A DNA stretch of 64,000 nt from Xanthobacteraceae bacterium (GTDB taxonomy: Bacteria; Pseudomonadota; Alphaproteobacteria; Rhizobiales; Xanthobacteraceae). Location: assembly GCA_019746355.1 (NCBI GenBank), contig JAIESC010000031.1, forward strand, positions 24,583 to 88,582, read 5' to 3'. Under the pieces are notes generated by a model. That model ran no database searches. It saw only the letters and a program-made list of their open reading frames with translations, and was not told where the DNA came from. Both the position numbers and the translations under genes were made by a program. This document shows positions 29,858 through 39,355 of this stretch, piece after piece; the first letter of the stretch is position 1; every line of letters begins with the position of its first letter.

Positions 29858-30124
29858 TTATTCGCCCGGCGCGCTGGCATGGATCGCCAGCGCGTGGACG
29901 CCGCCCGCAAGCTCGGCCGCCAGCAATTGATGAATCATGCGGTGGCGTTCGACCCGGCTCTTCCCGCGGAACGCCTCCGACACAATATAGACCCGGAAAT
30001 GGGTCTGGCCGCCCGGCCGGTGCCCGGCGTGCCCGACGTGGTTCTGCGACTCGTCCTCGACATCCAGGCTCTGCGGCGCAAGCGCGGCGTTGAGTTTCTC
30101 GGCAATTTGATCTTTCACCAGCAT
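29858..30124 (-). CDS. bolA: BolA family protein
   Basis: The 88-residue protein has the BolA class II KH-like fold, with THFRVYIVSEAFRGKSRVERH followed by HRMIHQLLAAEL (the shortened helix-turn region). BolA proteins pair with monothiol glutaredoxins in iron-sulfur handling. It converges with a Bug receptor gene and is divergent from the J-domain gene. In related genomes bolA and the J-domain gene lie next to cobS, from which they are separated here. Confidence 0.9.
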   Translation of the reverse strand: MLVKDQIAEKLNAALAPQSLDVEDESQNHVGHAGHRPGGQTHFRVYIVSEAFRGKSRVERHRMIHQLLAAELAGGVHALAIHASAPGE

Positions 30125-30242
30125 GGCGTTTCACGTAAGGGTCCCGGCTTCCGGGGTCAACCGGCTCCACATCGCGCCCTCCCGTAAAAATGTTCTGTCA
30201 AGTCTTGAAGGTGTCTTCGACGCCTTCGCATAATGTTCGGTC

Positions 30243-30854
30243 ATGAAATTCGACTCACCCCTGTTCGATCGCATCCGCGTCAAGCCCGCGGAGGACCGCA
30301 CGCGGAAGCCGGACGAGCCGTGCTGCCAGTGGAAGGGCTGTGCCAACACGGCGACGCATCGCGCGCCGAAGGGGCGAAACCACGAGAACGAGTATTGGCG
30401 CTTCTGTCTCGAGCACGTGCGCGAGTACAACCATTCCTACAATTACTTCTCCGGCATGAGCGACGAGGCCGTGATGAAGTATCAGAAGGACGCGGTCACC
30501 GGGCATCGCCCGACCTGGAAGATGGGCACCGGCAACCGCCAGGCCGGTGGCGGCGATTTCGGCCCGCATTCGCCGCACGATCCGTTCAACATGTTCCGCG
30601 AGTTCGGCGCAGGCGGCGCGGATACGCGGACGCGCACCGCCGAACCTGCCCGAACCGTGCGTAACGCCGAGCGCAAGGCGCTGCACGAGCTCGGTCTCGA
30701 GGAGGGCGTCGACAAGGCCGAGATCAAGGCGCGCTTTAAACTCCTGGTGAAGCGCCACCATCCGGACGCTAACGGCGGCGACCGCGCGATGGAAGACAAG
30801 CTTCGCGAGATCATCCAGGCCTACAATTATCTGAAGTCAGTCGGCGCGGTCTGA
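30243..30854 (+). CDS. J-domain protein (DnaJ-like co-chaperone)
   Basis: The 203-residue protein has its J domain at the C-terminus (about 140-203), with the invariant HPD in LVKRHHPDANGG. The N-terminal part carries a conserved CCQWKGC / HRAPKG and YWRFCLEHVREYNHSYNYF region typical of a rhizobial family found beside cobS. It should stimulate an Hsp70. The stop overlaps the 3' end of the convergent MFS gene by 18 nt. Confidence 0.9.
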   Translation: MKFDSPLFDRIRVKPAEDRTRKPDEPCCQWKGCANTATHRAPKGRNHENEYWRFCLEHVREYNHSYNYFSGMSDEAVMKYQKDAVTGHRPTWKMGTGNRQAGGGDFGPHSPHDPFNMFREFGAGGADTRTRTAEPARTVRNAERKALHELGLEEGVDKAEIKARFKLLVKRHHPDANGGDRAMEDKLREIIQAYNYLKSVGAV

Positions 30855-32117
30855 ACGCGGCCGCAGCAGGACAAGAATGCCGGCGCTGACCTTCAGTGCG
30901 ATGCAGAGCGCCAGCGCTGCGACGTAGCTTCCTGCAACGTCACGCAGGACACCCATGATGCCCGGGCCGAACGCGTAGGTGAACTGGATGATCGCCCAGC
31001 ACAGCCCAACCACCATGCCGAACGCTTTTGTCTCGAATTCCCGCTGGATCACCAGCGACGGCAGCGTCACCAGGTTGCCCGCCGAAAACCCGTAAACCGC
31101 ACAGGCGATCAGCAGCACCGCGTTGTTGGAGGTCGCGGCCATCGCCAGCAGCGCCACGGCCTGGCTCGCCAGCGACCACGCCGTGTAGCGGCGCAGGTCG
31201 AGGCGCCCGGCCCATGCGCCGAGCATGATGCGCCCGATCAGCGCGGCCACGGTCAAGAGGCCCACCGACAGTCCGGCCTGCGTCCGGCCTATGGACGGCT
31301 CGACGATCGCGATCTGGTGCACCAGGAAGCCCACTTGTGCGGTCAGTGCCATCGCGAACGGCGCGGCCACGATCCAGAAGTTGCGGCTCCGAAGCGCGCC
31401 GGCGCGGGTCCAGCCGGTGGTCGCGGCGGCCGCAGTGGAATCCGCGCCGCGCGCCGGCGGGCGGTCGACCCACAATGCGATCGCCGGCAGCAGGATCGCC
31501 GCCACGAGCAGCATCGCGCCGAGAATCGCCGCGGGAAACCCGAAATATGCGATCGCCAGCACCAGCGCCGGCGCAACCAGGATGCCGCCCGAACTCGCGC
31601 CGTTGAGTGCCAGGCTGATCGCCAGCGGGCGCTGCCGGTTGAACCAGAGCCCCACCACATTGCTGATGGCGCCGACATGCATGGTCGCCGCGCCGGCCGC
31701 CATCAGCATGTAGGCGAGGTAGAGCTGCCATGGTGCATTGATGACGGCGAGCAGCGCCACCGCGGTTCCGAAACAGAGCATGCCGCCGAGCATGACCAGC
31801 TTGGGGCCGAGCCGGCTGATGGCGTCGCTGATGAAAACGACGAACAGCGCCGTCAGCAGGTAGAAGCCGGTGACCGCTCCTGAGATGAGCGACGTCGGCC
31901 AGCCGTGCAGACGGTGCAGCTCGGTGAGATAGACGCCGTGGCTGTAGAGCCCGAAGCCCCAGCAGAACACTGCGGCAAGAAAGCAGGCAAGCACCACGCG
32001 CCAGCCGGGATAGCGCAGCGAACCTTCGTCGATCGGTGGAGATGCAGCGGACGGGGCGGTCACGCGGCCATCATCGTGGATGGACGAGGCGGTCATCAAG
32101 GGTGCGCGATCAGACAT
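30837..32117 (-). CDS. Major facilitator superfamily transporter
   Basis: The 426-residue protein has about twelve membrane helices in two halves joined by a loop with WVDRPPARGADS. The layout and the RYPGWRVVLACFLAAVFCWG start resemble the oxalate/monocarboxylate-type MFS carriers. The substrate is unknown. ATG 32117 is taken, with an alternative at 32096. It is divergent from an ArsR-type regulator that may control it, and its 3' end overlaps the J-domain gene. Confidence 0.85.
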   Translation of the reverse strand: MSDRAPLMTASSIHDDGRVTAPSAASPPIDEGSLRYPGWRVVLACFLAAVFCWGFGLYSHGVYLTELHRLHGWPTSLISGAVTGFYLLTALFVVFISDAISRLGPKLVMLGGMLCFGTAVALLAVINAPWQLYLAYMLMAAGAATMHVGAISNVVGLWFNRQRPLAISLALNGASSGGILVAPALVLAIAYFGFPAAILGAMLLVAAILLPAIALWVDRPPARGADSTAAAATTGWTRAGALRSRNFWIVAAPFAMALTAQVGFLVHQIAIVEPSIGRTQAGLSVGLLTVAALIGRIMLGAWAGRLDLRRYTAWSLASQAVALLAMAATSNNAVLLIACAVYGFSAGNLVTLPSLVIQREFETKAFGMVVGLCWAIIQFTYAFGPGIMGVLRDVAGSYVAALALCIALKVSAGILVLLRPRSDRAD

Positions 32118-32225
32118 CCGAGATCGGCCCATGTTTTTTATTGATATCCGGCATCTATACTTTTCATCACGCGCGGACGATGCTGCCACATTGACGGCCG
32201 TTTATACTTCGGGAATCCTCAAACT

Positions 32226-32906
32226 ATGCGCGAAGGCCCTGACATCTCGATCGTTGCGGCGCTGATCGGCAATCCCGCCTGTGCCAACATGCTGACGGCG
32301 CTGTTGGCCGGTCCGGCGCTGACCGCGACCGAGCTTGCGCAGGAAGCGGGCTTGAGCCTCTCCACGGTCAGCGGCCATCTCGACAGGCTGGAAAAGGCCG
32401 CACTGGTGGCGGTCGAGCGGCAGGGCCGGCACCGCTACTTCCGCCTGGCCGATCCGGATGTCGCCCATGCGCTGGAGGCGCTGATGCCGGTCGCGACGCG
32501 CGCGGGCCACCTTCGTGTCCGCACCGGCCCGCGCGATCCGGAGCTGCGCCGCGCGCGCTCCTGCTACGACCATCTGGCCGGCGATCTGGCGGTCAGGATG
32601 TTCGATCGTTTCGTCGAGCGGCGGCTCTTGACCCGCCGTGGTGACGAGGTTCGCGTCACGCGCGACGGCGTAAAATTCTTCGAATGCGCCGGCATCGATG
32701 TCGGCGTGCTGGGGGATGGCCGCCGGCCGCTTTGCCGGCCCTGCCTCGACTGGAGCGAACGCCGGAGCCATCTCGGCGGCACGCTGGGCGCTGCGATCCT
32801 CGACTACGTGGTCGCCCGCCGCTGGGCGGTGCGCGAAGCGAAGTCGCGGGTGGTGCGTTTCTCGCCCGCGGGCGAGCAGAAGATGAAAGCGTGGCTGGCG
32901 CGCTGA
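32226..32906 (+). CDS. ArsR-family winged-helix regulator
   Basis: The 226-residue protein starts MREGPDISIVAALIGNPACANML, followed by the helix-turn-helix LTATELAQEAGLSLSTVSGH and the winged HYFRLADP-like segment (RHRYFRLADPDVAHAL). It then has a long C-terminal part with CxxC-like Cys (GRRPLCRPCLDW) that could bind metal or an effector. It is divergent from the MFS gene across about 108 nt and is the natural candidate regulator. It converges with the monooxygenase gene. Confidence 0.88.
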   Translation: MREGPDISIVAALIGNPACANMLTALLAGPALTATELAQEAGLSLSTVSGHLDRLEKAALVAVERQGRHRYFRLADPDVAHALEALMPVATRAGHLRVRTGPRDPELRRARSCYDHLAGDLAVRMFDRFVERRLLTRRGDEVRVTRDGVKFFECAGIDVGVLGDGRRPLCRPCLDWSERRSHLGGTLGAAILDYVVARRWAVREAKSRVVRFSPAGEQKMKAWLAR

Positions 32907-32920
32907 TCACTTCACATTGA

Positions 32921-34117
32921 TCACTTCACGTAAGGCGGCGGCGTATAGAGCCAGGCCAGCCGGTCGTAGAATTCCTCGGTGGTGCGGCCTTCGAACAGGG
33001 AATTGCGCACCTTCCGCTCCAATCCTTTGGCGTGATTGATGCGGTCCATCATCAGCGATGAGATCTGCACCCGCGCGGCGCGGACCGTCCGAACGTCCTG
33101 ATAGCGCTGGAACGCCTTGGCGAAGTCGCCGCCGCATTCGGCGACGTTGTTGCCAAGGCAGATCGCGTCCTCCAGTGCCATGGCCGCGCCCTGCGCGATG
33201 TACTGCACCATCGGGTGCGCGGCGTCGCCGAGCAGCGTCACCGGCCCTTGGGTCCAGTTCTCCACCGGATCGCGGTGGCGGATGACGTAGCGCTTGAACT
33301 GCTTCGGGATGCGCAGCACGCGCAGCGGCGCGGCGCAGCTGCCCGGAAACAGCGGCAGCACATAGTGCGGCGAGACCTCCTCGCCGTCGTTCGGCGGCGT
33401 CTGGCTCGTCACCACGGTGCAGCCGAGGTTGAACGTGCTCCAGTCGCGCATCGGGTAGTAGATGACATGCCAGCCGGGGCCGGCCCAGAAGGTCGGGTAG
33501 GGCTGTTGCAGGTTCTTCGGCATGTCGGCCGCCGCGATCGTCGCGCGGTAGATCACCGCGCCGGCGGGCGGCGGATCGCCGTCGCCGACGATGCGGCGGC
33601 GGATGCTGGAATGCACGCCGTCGGCACCGACCAGTGCCGCGGCTTCGATCCGCTCGCCGCTTGCCATCGTCACGGCCACGCCGTTTCCCGATGTCGCAAA
33701 CTCCGTCACCCGGCAGCCATTGCGAAGCTCGATCAGCGGGCTTGCGCGGCAGCCGTCAAGCAGCGCGCCATGGATATCGGCGCGGTGCGCGACCGCGTAA
33801 GGATTGCCGAAGCGCTCCTGAAAGCGTTCGCCCAGCGGGATGTTGACGACCTCGACGCCGGTCACTGCATCCATCATCAGGAGCCGCTCGATCAGCAGCG
33901 CGTGCTTCTTGGCGGCTTCTCCCACGCCCAGCGCGTCCAGCACCGACAAGGCGTTCGGCGCCATCTGCAGGCCGACGCCCGCCTCGCCGAATTCGGCCGC
34001 CTGCTCCAGCACCAGCGACTGGAATCCATGCCGCGCCAGCGCCAGTGCGCCGGCAAGCCCGCCAATGCCGCCGCCCGCGATGGCGACCGGCCACACGTTG
34101 CGAGGATTAGCCGGCAT
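32921..34117 (-). CDS. FAD-dependent aromatic monooxygenase (3-hydroxybenzoate 6-hydroxylase-like)
   Basis: This group A flavin monooxygenase has 398 residues. It contains the GxGxxG dinucleotide motif (AIAGGGIGGLAGALALARHG), the DG motif LVGADGVHSSIRRRI, and the GD motif LLGDAAHPMVQYIAQGAAMA. It is closest in pattern to 3-hydroxybenzoate 6-hydroxylase and salicylate hydroxylase, so it probably hydroxylates a phenolic acid with NAD(P)H. It is 6 nt downstream of a VOC protein gene and likely cotranscribed. Substrate is inferred, not shown. Confidence 0.88.
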   Translation of the reverse strand: MPANPRNVWPVAIAGGGIGGLAGALALARHGFQSLVLEQAAEFGEAGVGLQMAPNALSVLDALGVGEAAKKHALLIERLLMMDAVTGVEVVNIPLGERFQERFGNPYAVAHRADIHGALLDGCRASPLIELRNGCRVTEFATSGNGVAVTMASGERIEAAALVGADGVHSSIRRRIVGDGDPPPAGAVIYRATIAAADMPKNLQQPYPTFWAGPGWHVIYYPMRDWSTFNLGCTVVTSQTPPNDGEEVSPHYVLPLFPGSCAAPLRVLRIPKQFKRYVIRHRDPVENWTQGPVTLLGDAAHPMVQYIAQGAAMALEDAICLGNNVAECGGDFAKAFQRYQDVRTVRAARVQISSLMMDRINHAKGLERKVRNSLFEGRTTEEFYDRLAWLYTPPPYVK

Positions 34118-34123
34118 TCCGGA

Positions 34124-34741
34124 TCAGTCGGAAAGTCCCGCCGTCGCCTTGTCGAGCCAGGCCTTGTCGCCGGTGAGCGTCTTGAGCTCGGCCAGCGCCT
34201 CATCCTTGGTCTGCGTGACCTGGGGCACGATCAGAGGCTCGCCTTCGCCGTTTGACGGCTGGCAGGAGAACTCGAGCCGGATGTCGTTCGGATCGAACAC
34301 GTAGATCGAGAAAATGCCCGGCAGGATTTCCAGGGGCCCGTCGAATGGCACCTTCGCGGCCTTGAGCCGCTCGCAGATGCGCTTCTGGCTTTCCGGCGAG
34401 ACAGCGAACGAGACATGCTGCATGGCGCCGAGCGCGTTGCGGTCGCCGGGCTCCTTTGCGCCCTTCGGCATCTCGAAGAAGGCGAGCAGGCCGTCGCGAC
34501 CCATGTCGAAGAAGTAGTGGCGGATTTCCTCGAACGGCGGGTTGCCGCGGTTGCCGGGCCCGGTGCCGAGGCCCGGTGGAACTTTCATGGCGTGAACCAG
34601 CCGCATGCCGAGCAGGTCGACATAGAAGTCGACCGTCATCTTCATGTCGTCGGTGTTCAGCGCCAGATGATGCACGCCGTAGAAGCGGACCTTCCCGGCT
34701 GCGCCCGGTTCGCCGCGGGCTTTCGTCAGGACGTCGGACAT
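34124..34741 (-). CDS. VOC (glyoxalase/extradiol-dioxygenase fold) protein
   Basis: The 205-residue protein has paired beta-alpha-beta-beta-beta modules with possible metal ligands in VHHLALNTDD, MQHVSFAVS and DIRLEFSC (His, His, Glu). This is the glyoxalase / bleomycin-resistance / type I extradiol-dioxygenase fold. A ring-cleavage role next to a ring hydroxylase is attractive but unproved. ATG 34741 gives MSDVLTKARG; the longer upstream frame has no support. Confidence 0.85.
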   Translation of the reverse strand: MSDVLTKARGEPGAAGKVRFYGVHHLALNTDDMKMTVDFYVDLLGMRLVHAMKVPPGLGTGPGNRGNPPFEEIRHYFFDMGRDGLLAFFEMPKGAKEPGDRNALGAMQHVSFAVSPESQKRICERLKAAKVPFDGPLEILPGIFSIYVFDPNDIRLEFSCQPSNGEGEPLIVPQVTQTKDEALAELKTLTGDKAWLDKATAGLSD

Positions 34742-35076
34742 AAGCGCCTCCCTTCGGGCTTTCGCGGGATAATGGACGAGGCGGCCCGTCCTCGCCCAGC
34801 CGTTTCTGCGCATGGCAGCCGCGGTACGGCCGGGTTCACACCGGCGAACCATTTGCTTGCAACTGCGAATGACGGCAACAGCCTGATGATGCGGGGGAAA
34901 AAGTGCCGCACGGCTCGTTTCCGGCCCGCACCGGCGGTTACGACTTTCGTCGCGGCGCGGCCTGATGGCACCGCAAATTACATGCGTATTACTTCTTCTG
35001 GGCCAGAACTTGGGCGATTAGCTCACGACAAATGGAACTTGTCGCCAGATCGGCGGCGATCCGAGAGGGCTCATGA
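34742..35076. other. Spacer between VOC operon and LysR gene
   Basis: This 335-nt divergent spacer has no convincing gene. It should hold promoters for both sides and the LysR operator. A short imperfect dyad around TTACATGCGTATTAC (about 34978-34992) has a T-N11-A pattern, but I cannot say it is the operator. Confidence 0.4.
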
Positions 35077-35982
35077 ATGCAGGGTAACCCCAGCCGGACT
35101 TATGTTCCGGTGGAACTTCTGCGGACTGTCGTCACCATCCTGGATGAAGGCAGCTTCACCAAGGCCGGGCAGACGCTCGGCCTGACGCAATCTGCGATCA
35201 GCGCACAGATCAAGCGCCTGCGGCAGCTCGTCGGCGACGACGTGTTCGCCCGCTCCGGCGGCGGCACCAAGCTCACGGAGCGGGGCAAGATCATCGAGCG
35301 CTATGCGCGGCGCATTCTCGACCTGAACGAGCAGTTGCTCTCGCTGTCAGGGGGCGGTCCCGTGACGCCATTGGTGCGCGTGGGCCTGCCGGTGTCGTTC
35401 GCCGACGGCATTCTGGTCGACGCTTTCAGGAGCTGCACGGGCGCCGCAAGGGGCGTGCAGGTGCACCTGCAATGCGCCCGGTCCGAGGAATTGCTGAAGC
35501 AGGTCGACACCGGCTTCCTCGACATGGCGCTGGTGATCGTCAGCCCCGACAAGCCGGTCGATCTGGTATCCGAATGGGCCGAACCGATTTCCTGGGTGCG
35601 CTCGGCCGATCTGCATATCGGCCCCGGGATGGCGCTGCCCTACATTTCCTGGCCGGACAGCGAGACCGACCGGGTCGCGTTCGAGGCGATGGACAAGGCC
35701 GGCCTGCGCTATGTCGTGTCGTTCGCCGGCAAGGACTTCAACGCCCGCCGCGCGGCGGTCGAAGCCGGACTTGGCTTCATGCTGTTGCCGGAGCGGGGCA
35801 TCACCGAAAAGCTGACGGTCGCCCGCGAAGGCTTCCTGCCCAGGGTGCCGCCGCGGCGCGCCGGCATTTGTGTCCGTGACGGCTTCAACCGCGAGGCGCT
35901 CGCGCCATTGCTTGCGGCATTCGAGGCGGCCGTCAGGCCGGCCGATCGGGACACCGCGAAAATCCGCGGCGCCCGCTCCTGA
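35077..35982 (+). CDS. LysR-family transcriptional regulator
   Basis: The 301-residue protein has the N-terminal winged helix-turn-helix (about 10-70: [20 protein letters not shown], then [15 protein letters not shown]) and an effector domain with the usual two-lobe periplasmic-binding fold. It is divergent from the VOC-monooxygenase operon, as is common for LysR regulators and their targets. The effector is unknown. A GC-rich hairpin follows its stop. Confidence 0.92.
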   Translation: MQGNPSRTYVPVELLRTVVTILDEGSFTKAGQTLGLTQSAISAQIKRLRQLVGDDVFARSGGGTKLTERGKIIERYARRILDLNEQLLSLSGGGPVTPLVRVGLPVSFADGILVDAFRSCTGAARGVQVHLQCARSEELLKQVDTGFLDMALVIVSPDKPVDLVSEWAEPISWVRSADLHIGPGMALPYISWPDSETDRVAFEAMDKAGLRYVVSFAGKDFNARRAAVEAGLGFMLLPERGITEKLTVAREGFLPRVPPRRAGICVRDGFNREALAPLLAAFEAAVRPADRDTAKIRGARS

Positions 35983-36017
35983 ACCGATACCCAAGAAGGG
36001 CTGCCAAGGCCCCGCGG

Positions 36018-36059
36018 AATCGGCCGGCCAGACCTCCGTCACGGCCGGCCGATTTCTGC
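36018..36059 (+). terminator. Hairpin terminator after the LysR gene
   Basis: AATCGGCCGGCC and GGCCGGCCGATT form a 12-bp stem around a 13-nt loop, followed by TCTGCT. It lies between the LysR stop and cobS. Confidence 0.65.
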
Positions 36060-36199
36060 TACATGATTGGAATTACAGCAATTTAGCTATGCACCGGGCC
36101 GCTTTCGCGGTGCAACCCCGTCTGCTAAGTTGCCGTTATTCCAGAACGAAGCCCGGCAGAAATCGCGGCCCCGTGCCGTTCCGGGGCCACGGAGTAACT

Positions 36200-37186
36200 A
36201 TGGCAAGCGCAGTACAGAACACGCCCGGCATGCCCGACATGAAGGTGTCGGTCCGGCAGCTTTTCGGCATCGACAGCGACATGGAGGTACCGGCCTATTC
36301 CCAGGGCGAGGACCACGTCCCGGACGTCGATCCGGACTATCGCTTCGATCGTGCCACCACGCTCGCGATCCTCGCGGGCTTTGCGCACAACCGTCGCGTC
36401 ATCGTCTCGGGCTATCACGGCACCGGCAAGTCGACGCACATCGAGCAGGTCGCCGCGCGCCTCAACTGGCCGTGTGTGCGCGTCAACCTCGACAGCCACA
36501 TCAGCCGTATCGACCTGATCGGCAAGGACGCGATCGTCATCAAGGACGGCATGCAAGTCACCGAATTCCGCGACGGCATTCTGCCCTGGGCCTACGTCAA
36601 CAACGTCGCGCTCTGCTTCGACGAGTACGACGCCGGCCGCCCCGACGTGATGTTCGTCATCCAGCGCGTGCTGGAGTCCTCCGGCCGCCTCACGCTGCTC
36701 GACCAGAGCCGTGTGATCAAGCCACATCCGGCGTTCCGCCTGTTCGCCACCGCCAACACCATCGGACTGGGCGACACTTCGGGCCTCTATCACGGCACAC
36801 AGCAGATCAATCAGGCGCAGATGGACCGCTGGTCGATCGTGACGACGCTGAATTATCTGCCGCACGACAACGAGGTCGAGATCGTGCTCGCCAAGGCGAA
36901 GCACTACCAGACCGAGGATGGCCGCGACATCGTCAACAAGATGGTGCGCGTCGCCGACCTCACGCGCAACGCCTTCATGAACGGCGACCTCTCGACCGTC
37001 ATGAGCCCGCGCACGGTGATCACCTGGGCCGAGAACGCCGACATCTTCAAGGACATCGGCTTCGCGTTCCGGCTGACCTTCGTCAACAAGTGCGACGAGC
37101 TCGAGCGGCCGATCGTCGCCGAGTTCTATCAGCGCTGCTTCGGCCAGGAGCTGCCGGAGAGCTCGGTCAACGTGGCGCTGAGCTGA
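36200..37186 (+). CDS. cobS: Cobaltochelatase subunit CobS
   Basis: CobS is the AAA+ (MoxR-like) ATPase that, with CobT and CobN, inserts cobalt into hydrogenobyrinic acid diamide in the aerobic B12 pathway. The 328 residues show Walker [12 protein letters not shown], Walker B LCFDEYDA and the sensor [11 protein letters not shown] 36200 has GGAG 5 nt upstream and gives the standard start MASAVQ. cobT follows after a 168-nt spacer that contains two palindromic repeats. The other cob genes are not in the window, and I see no cobalamin riboswitch upstream. Confidence 0.95.
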   Translation: MASAVQNTPGMPDMKVSVRQLFGIDSDMEVPAYSQGEDHVPDVDPDYRFDRATTLAILAGFAHNRRVIVSGYHGTGKSTHIEQVAARLNWPCVRVNLDSHISRIDLIGKDAIVIKDGMQVTEFRDGILPWAYVNNVALCFDEYDAGRPDVMFVIQRVLESSGRLTLLDQSRVIKPHPAFRLFATANTIGLGDTSGLYHGTQQINQAQMDRWSIVTTLNYLPHDNEVEIVLAKAKHYQTEDGRDIVNKMVRVADLTRNAFMNGDLSTVMSPRTVITWAENADIFKDIGFAFRLTFVNKCDELERPIVAEFYQRCFGQELPESSVNVALS

Positions 37187-37195
37187 CGTTATGCA

Positions 37196-37263
37196 GGGGC
37201 GCGCCCATAAGCGCGTTTACGCGCGTCTTCGACGCGCTATGGGCGCGAACCGAGAATCCAGTT
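37196..37263. repeat. Nested-palindrome family: full copy between cobS and cobT
   Basis: GGGGCGCGCCCATAAGCGCG ... CGCGCTATGGGCGCGAACC forms a long stem, with the core in the middle. The outer arms are decayed (GAGAATCCA instead of the usual CCCGGAATCCA). It is within 15 nt of the cobS stop. Confidence 0.85.
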
Positions 37264-37284
37264 CCGGATGCAGAATGCGCATCT

Positions 37285-37325
37285 GGATTCCGGGTTCGGC
37301 GCTTTCGCGCCGCCCCGGAATGACA
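37285..37325. repeat. Nested-palindrome family: short-loop copy upstream of cobT
   Basis: ATTCCGGG-TT-CGGCGC-TTTC-GCGCCG-C-CCCGGAAT is a hairpin with the same outer arms and the same TT bulge as other copies, but a different inner stem and only a 4-nt loop. It ends 30 nt before the cobT start and probably forms in the cobT leader. Confidence 0.9.
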
Positions 37326-37354
37326 GTCGAGAGACCGGTGGCCGAATAATCCCG

Positions 37355-39256
37355 ATGTCCTCCAACCAGAAGCCCAAGACGCAGCCGAAGGAATCCCCCG
37401 CCGAGCCGTTCAAGCGGGCGGTGACCGGCTGCCTGCGCGCGATCGCCAAGAAGTCCGATCTCGATGTCTCGTTCGCGGCCGAGCGTCCGGGTCTGGTCGG
37501 CGGCAAGGTGCGTCTGCCTGAGCCCGCGCGAAAGCTCACCCGCGAGGAGGCCGCGATCGTCCGCGGCAATGCCGATGCGATCGCACTCAAGCTCGCCTGC
37601 CACGACGCGGCGGTGCATCGGCGCCTGCTGCCCGGCGGCCAGCAGGCGCGCGCGGTGTTCGACGCCGTGGAGCAGGCCCGCGTCGAGGCGATCGGCGCAC
37701 GCCGCATGCTGGGCGTGAAGAACAATCTTGCTGCGATGATCGGCGACCGCTTTCACCGCGGCAAATTCGACGAGGTGACTGACCGCGCCGACGCGCCGAT
37801 CGAGGAAGCCATCGCCATGATGGTGCGCGAGCGGCTCACCGGCCAGGCGCCGCCGACGGCGGCGAAGAAGCTCGTCGATCTGTGGCGTCCGTTCATCGAG
37901 GACCGCGCCGGGCGCGGCCTCGACAAGCTCGAGCGCCTGGTCGAGGACCAGCGCAAGTTCGGCGACGCCGTGCACGACCTGCTCGAGCAGCTCGACATGG
38001 GCGAGGATCGCACCACCTCCGACGAGGAGGAAGAGGGCGAGGAGGGCGAGCAGGAGCGCAAGAAGGACGAGACCGGCGAGCAGGGCGAGGCCGCCGACTC
38101 CGACGACATGGAAAAGATGAGCATGGAGGACGCGGAAGCGTCCGCCGATGCTTCGGAGACCGCCGAGGAGGCCGTCGACGCGCCCGCGGCCGACATGGCC
38201 GACGACTCGGAGATGGGCGAGTCCGAGACCGCCGCCGAGCCGTGGCGTCCGCGCAACCGGCCGAACGAGCCGCGCGGCCCGGAGTACAAGCCGTTCACCG
38301 CGCGGTTCGACGAGACCGTGCCCGCCGAAGAGCTGTGCGAGCCGGAAGAGCTCGACCGGCTGCGCGGCTATCTCGACAAGCAGCTTTCGCATCTGCAGGG
38401 CGTCGTGGCGCGGTTGGCAAATCGCCTGCAGCGCCGCCTGATGGCGCAGCAGAACCGCGCCTGGGATTTCGACCTCGAGGAGGGCCTGCTCGATCCGTCG
38501 CGGCTGCCGCGCATCATCATCGATCCGCTGCATGCGCTGTCGTTCAAGCAGGAGAAGGAGACGAACTTCCGCGACACCGTGGTGACGCTGCTGCTCGACA
38601 ACTCCGGCTCGATGCGCGGCCGTCCGATCACGGTGGCCGCCACCTGCGCCGACATTCTCGCGCGCACGCTGGAACGCTGCGGCGTCAAGGTCGAGATTCT
38701 CGGCTTCACCACCCGGGCCTGGAAGGGCGGGCAGGCGCGCGAGTCCTGGCTTGCCGCCGGCAAGACACCCAATCCGGGCCGGCTCAACGACCTTCGCCAC
38801 ATCATCTACAAGTCGGCCGACGCGCCGTGGCGGCGCGCGCGCAAGAACCTCGGCCTGATGATGCGCGAGGGTCTGCTCAAGGAGAACATCGACGGCGAGG
38901 CGCTGGATTGGGCGCACAAGCGGCTGCTGGCCCGATCCGAGCAGCGCAAGATTCTGATGATGATCTCCGACGGCGCGCCGGTCGACGACTCCACGTTGTC
39001 GGTCAACCCGGGCAACTATCTTGAACGGCATCTGCGCTGGATCATCGAGGACATCGAGACCCGCTCGCCGGTCGAGCTGATTGCCATCGGCATCGGCCAC
39101 GACGTCACGCGCTACTACCGCCGCGCCGTCACCATCGTCGATGCCGAGGAGCTGGGTGGCGCCATGACCGAGAAGCTCGCGGAGCTGTTCGAGGAGCACG
39201 CCCAGGCCGACTTGGCTGCCGCCGTGCGGCGTCCGGTGCGTAAACTACATTCGTGA
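37355..39256 (+). CDS. cobT: Cobaltochelatase subunit CobT
   Basis: CobT partners with CobS in the cobalt-chelatase complex. The 633 residues have a helical N-terminal region, a very acidic stretch (about 225-300, rich in Glu/Asp), and a C-terminal von Willebrand A domain with the MIDAS motif DNSGSM in [13 protein letters not shown]. The tripartite layout and length are as in known CobT. The start [11 protein letters not shown] (ATG 37355) is chosen; upstream in-frame codons are repeat DNA. Confidence 0.95.
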   Translation: MSSNQKPKTQPKESPAEPFKRAVTGCLRAIAKKSDLDVSFAAERPGLVGGKVRLPEPARKLTREEAAIVRGNADAIALKLACHDAAVHRRLLPGGQQARAVFDAVEQARVEAIGARRMLGVKNNLAAMIGDRFHRGKFDEVTDRADAPIEEAIAMMVRERLTGQAPPTAAKKLVDLWRPFIEDRAGRGLDKLERLVEDQRKFGDAVHDLLEQLDMGEDRTTSDEEEEGEEGEQERKKDETGEQGEAADSDDMEKMSMEDAEASADASETAEEAVDAPAADMADDSEMGESETAAEPWRPRNRPNEPRGPEYKPFTARFDETVPAEELCEPEELDRLRGYLDKQLSHLQGVVARLANRLQRRLMAQQNRAWDFDLEEGLLDPSRLPRIIIDPLHALSFKQEKETNFRDTVVTLLLDNSGSMRGRPITVAATCADILARTLERCGVKVEILGFTTRAWKGGQARESWLAAGKTPNPGRLNDLRHIIYKSADAPWRRARKNLGLMMREGLLKENIDGEALDWAHKRLLARSEQRKILMMISDGAPVDDSTLSVNPGNYLERHLRWIIEDIETRSPVELIAIGIGHDVTRYYRRAVTIVDAEELGGAMTEKLAELFEEHAQADLAAAVRRPVRKLHS

Positions 39257-39280
39257 ATTTCCCGCCGGCCCGACGGGCGG

Positions 39281-39322
39281 CGCCATAAGCGCGTCTACGC
39301 GCGTCTTCGACGCGCTATGGCG
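39281..39322. repeat. Nested-palindrome family: core copy
   Basis: CGCCATAAGCGCG ... CGCGCTATGGCG is a 42-nt copy of the core with CGCCATA/TATGGCG arms, between cobT and the next gene. Confidence 0.85.
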
Positions 39323-39355
39323 ATCAGGTAAAGTGGCCTCGGCACGAGGTTGATT

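Noticed and set aside
35983..36199. Cobalamin riboswitch before cobS
   Set aside because: The spacer has GC-rich hairpins but no B12-box or the conserved core of the riboswitch.
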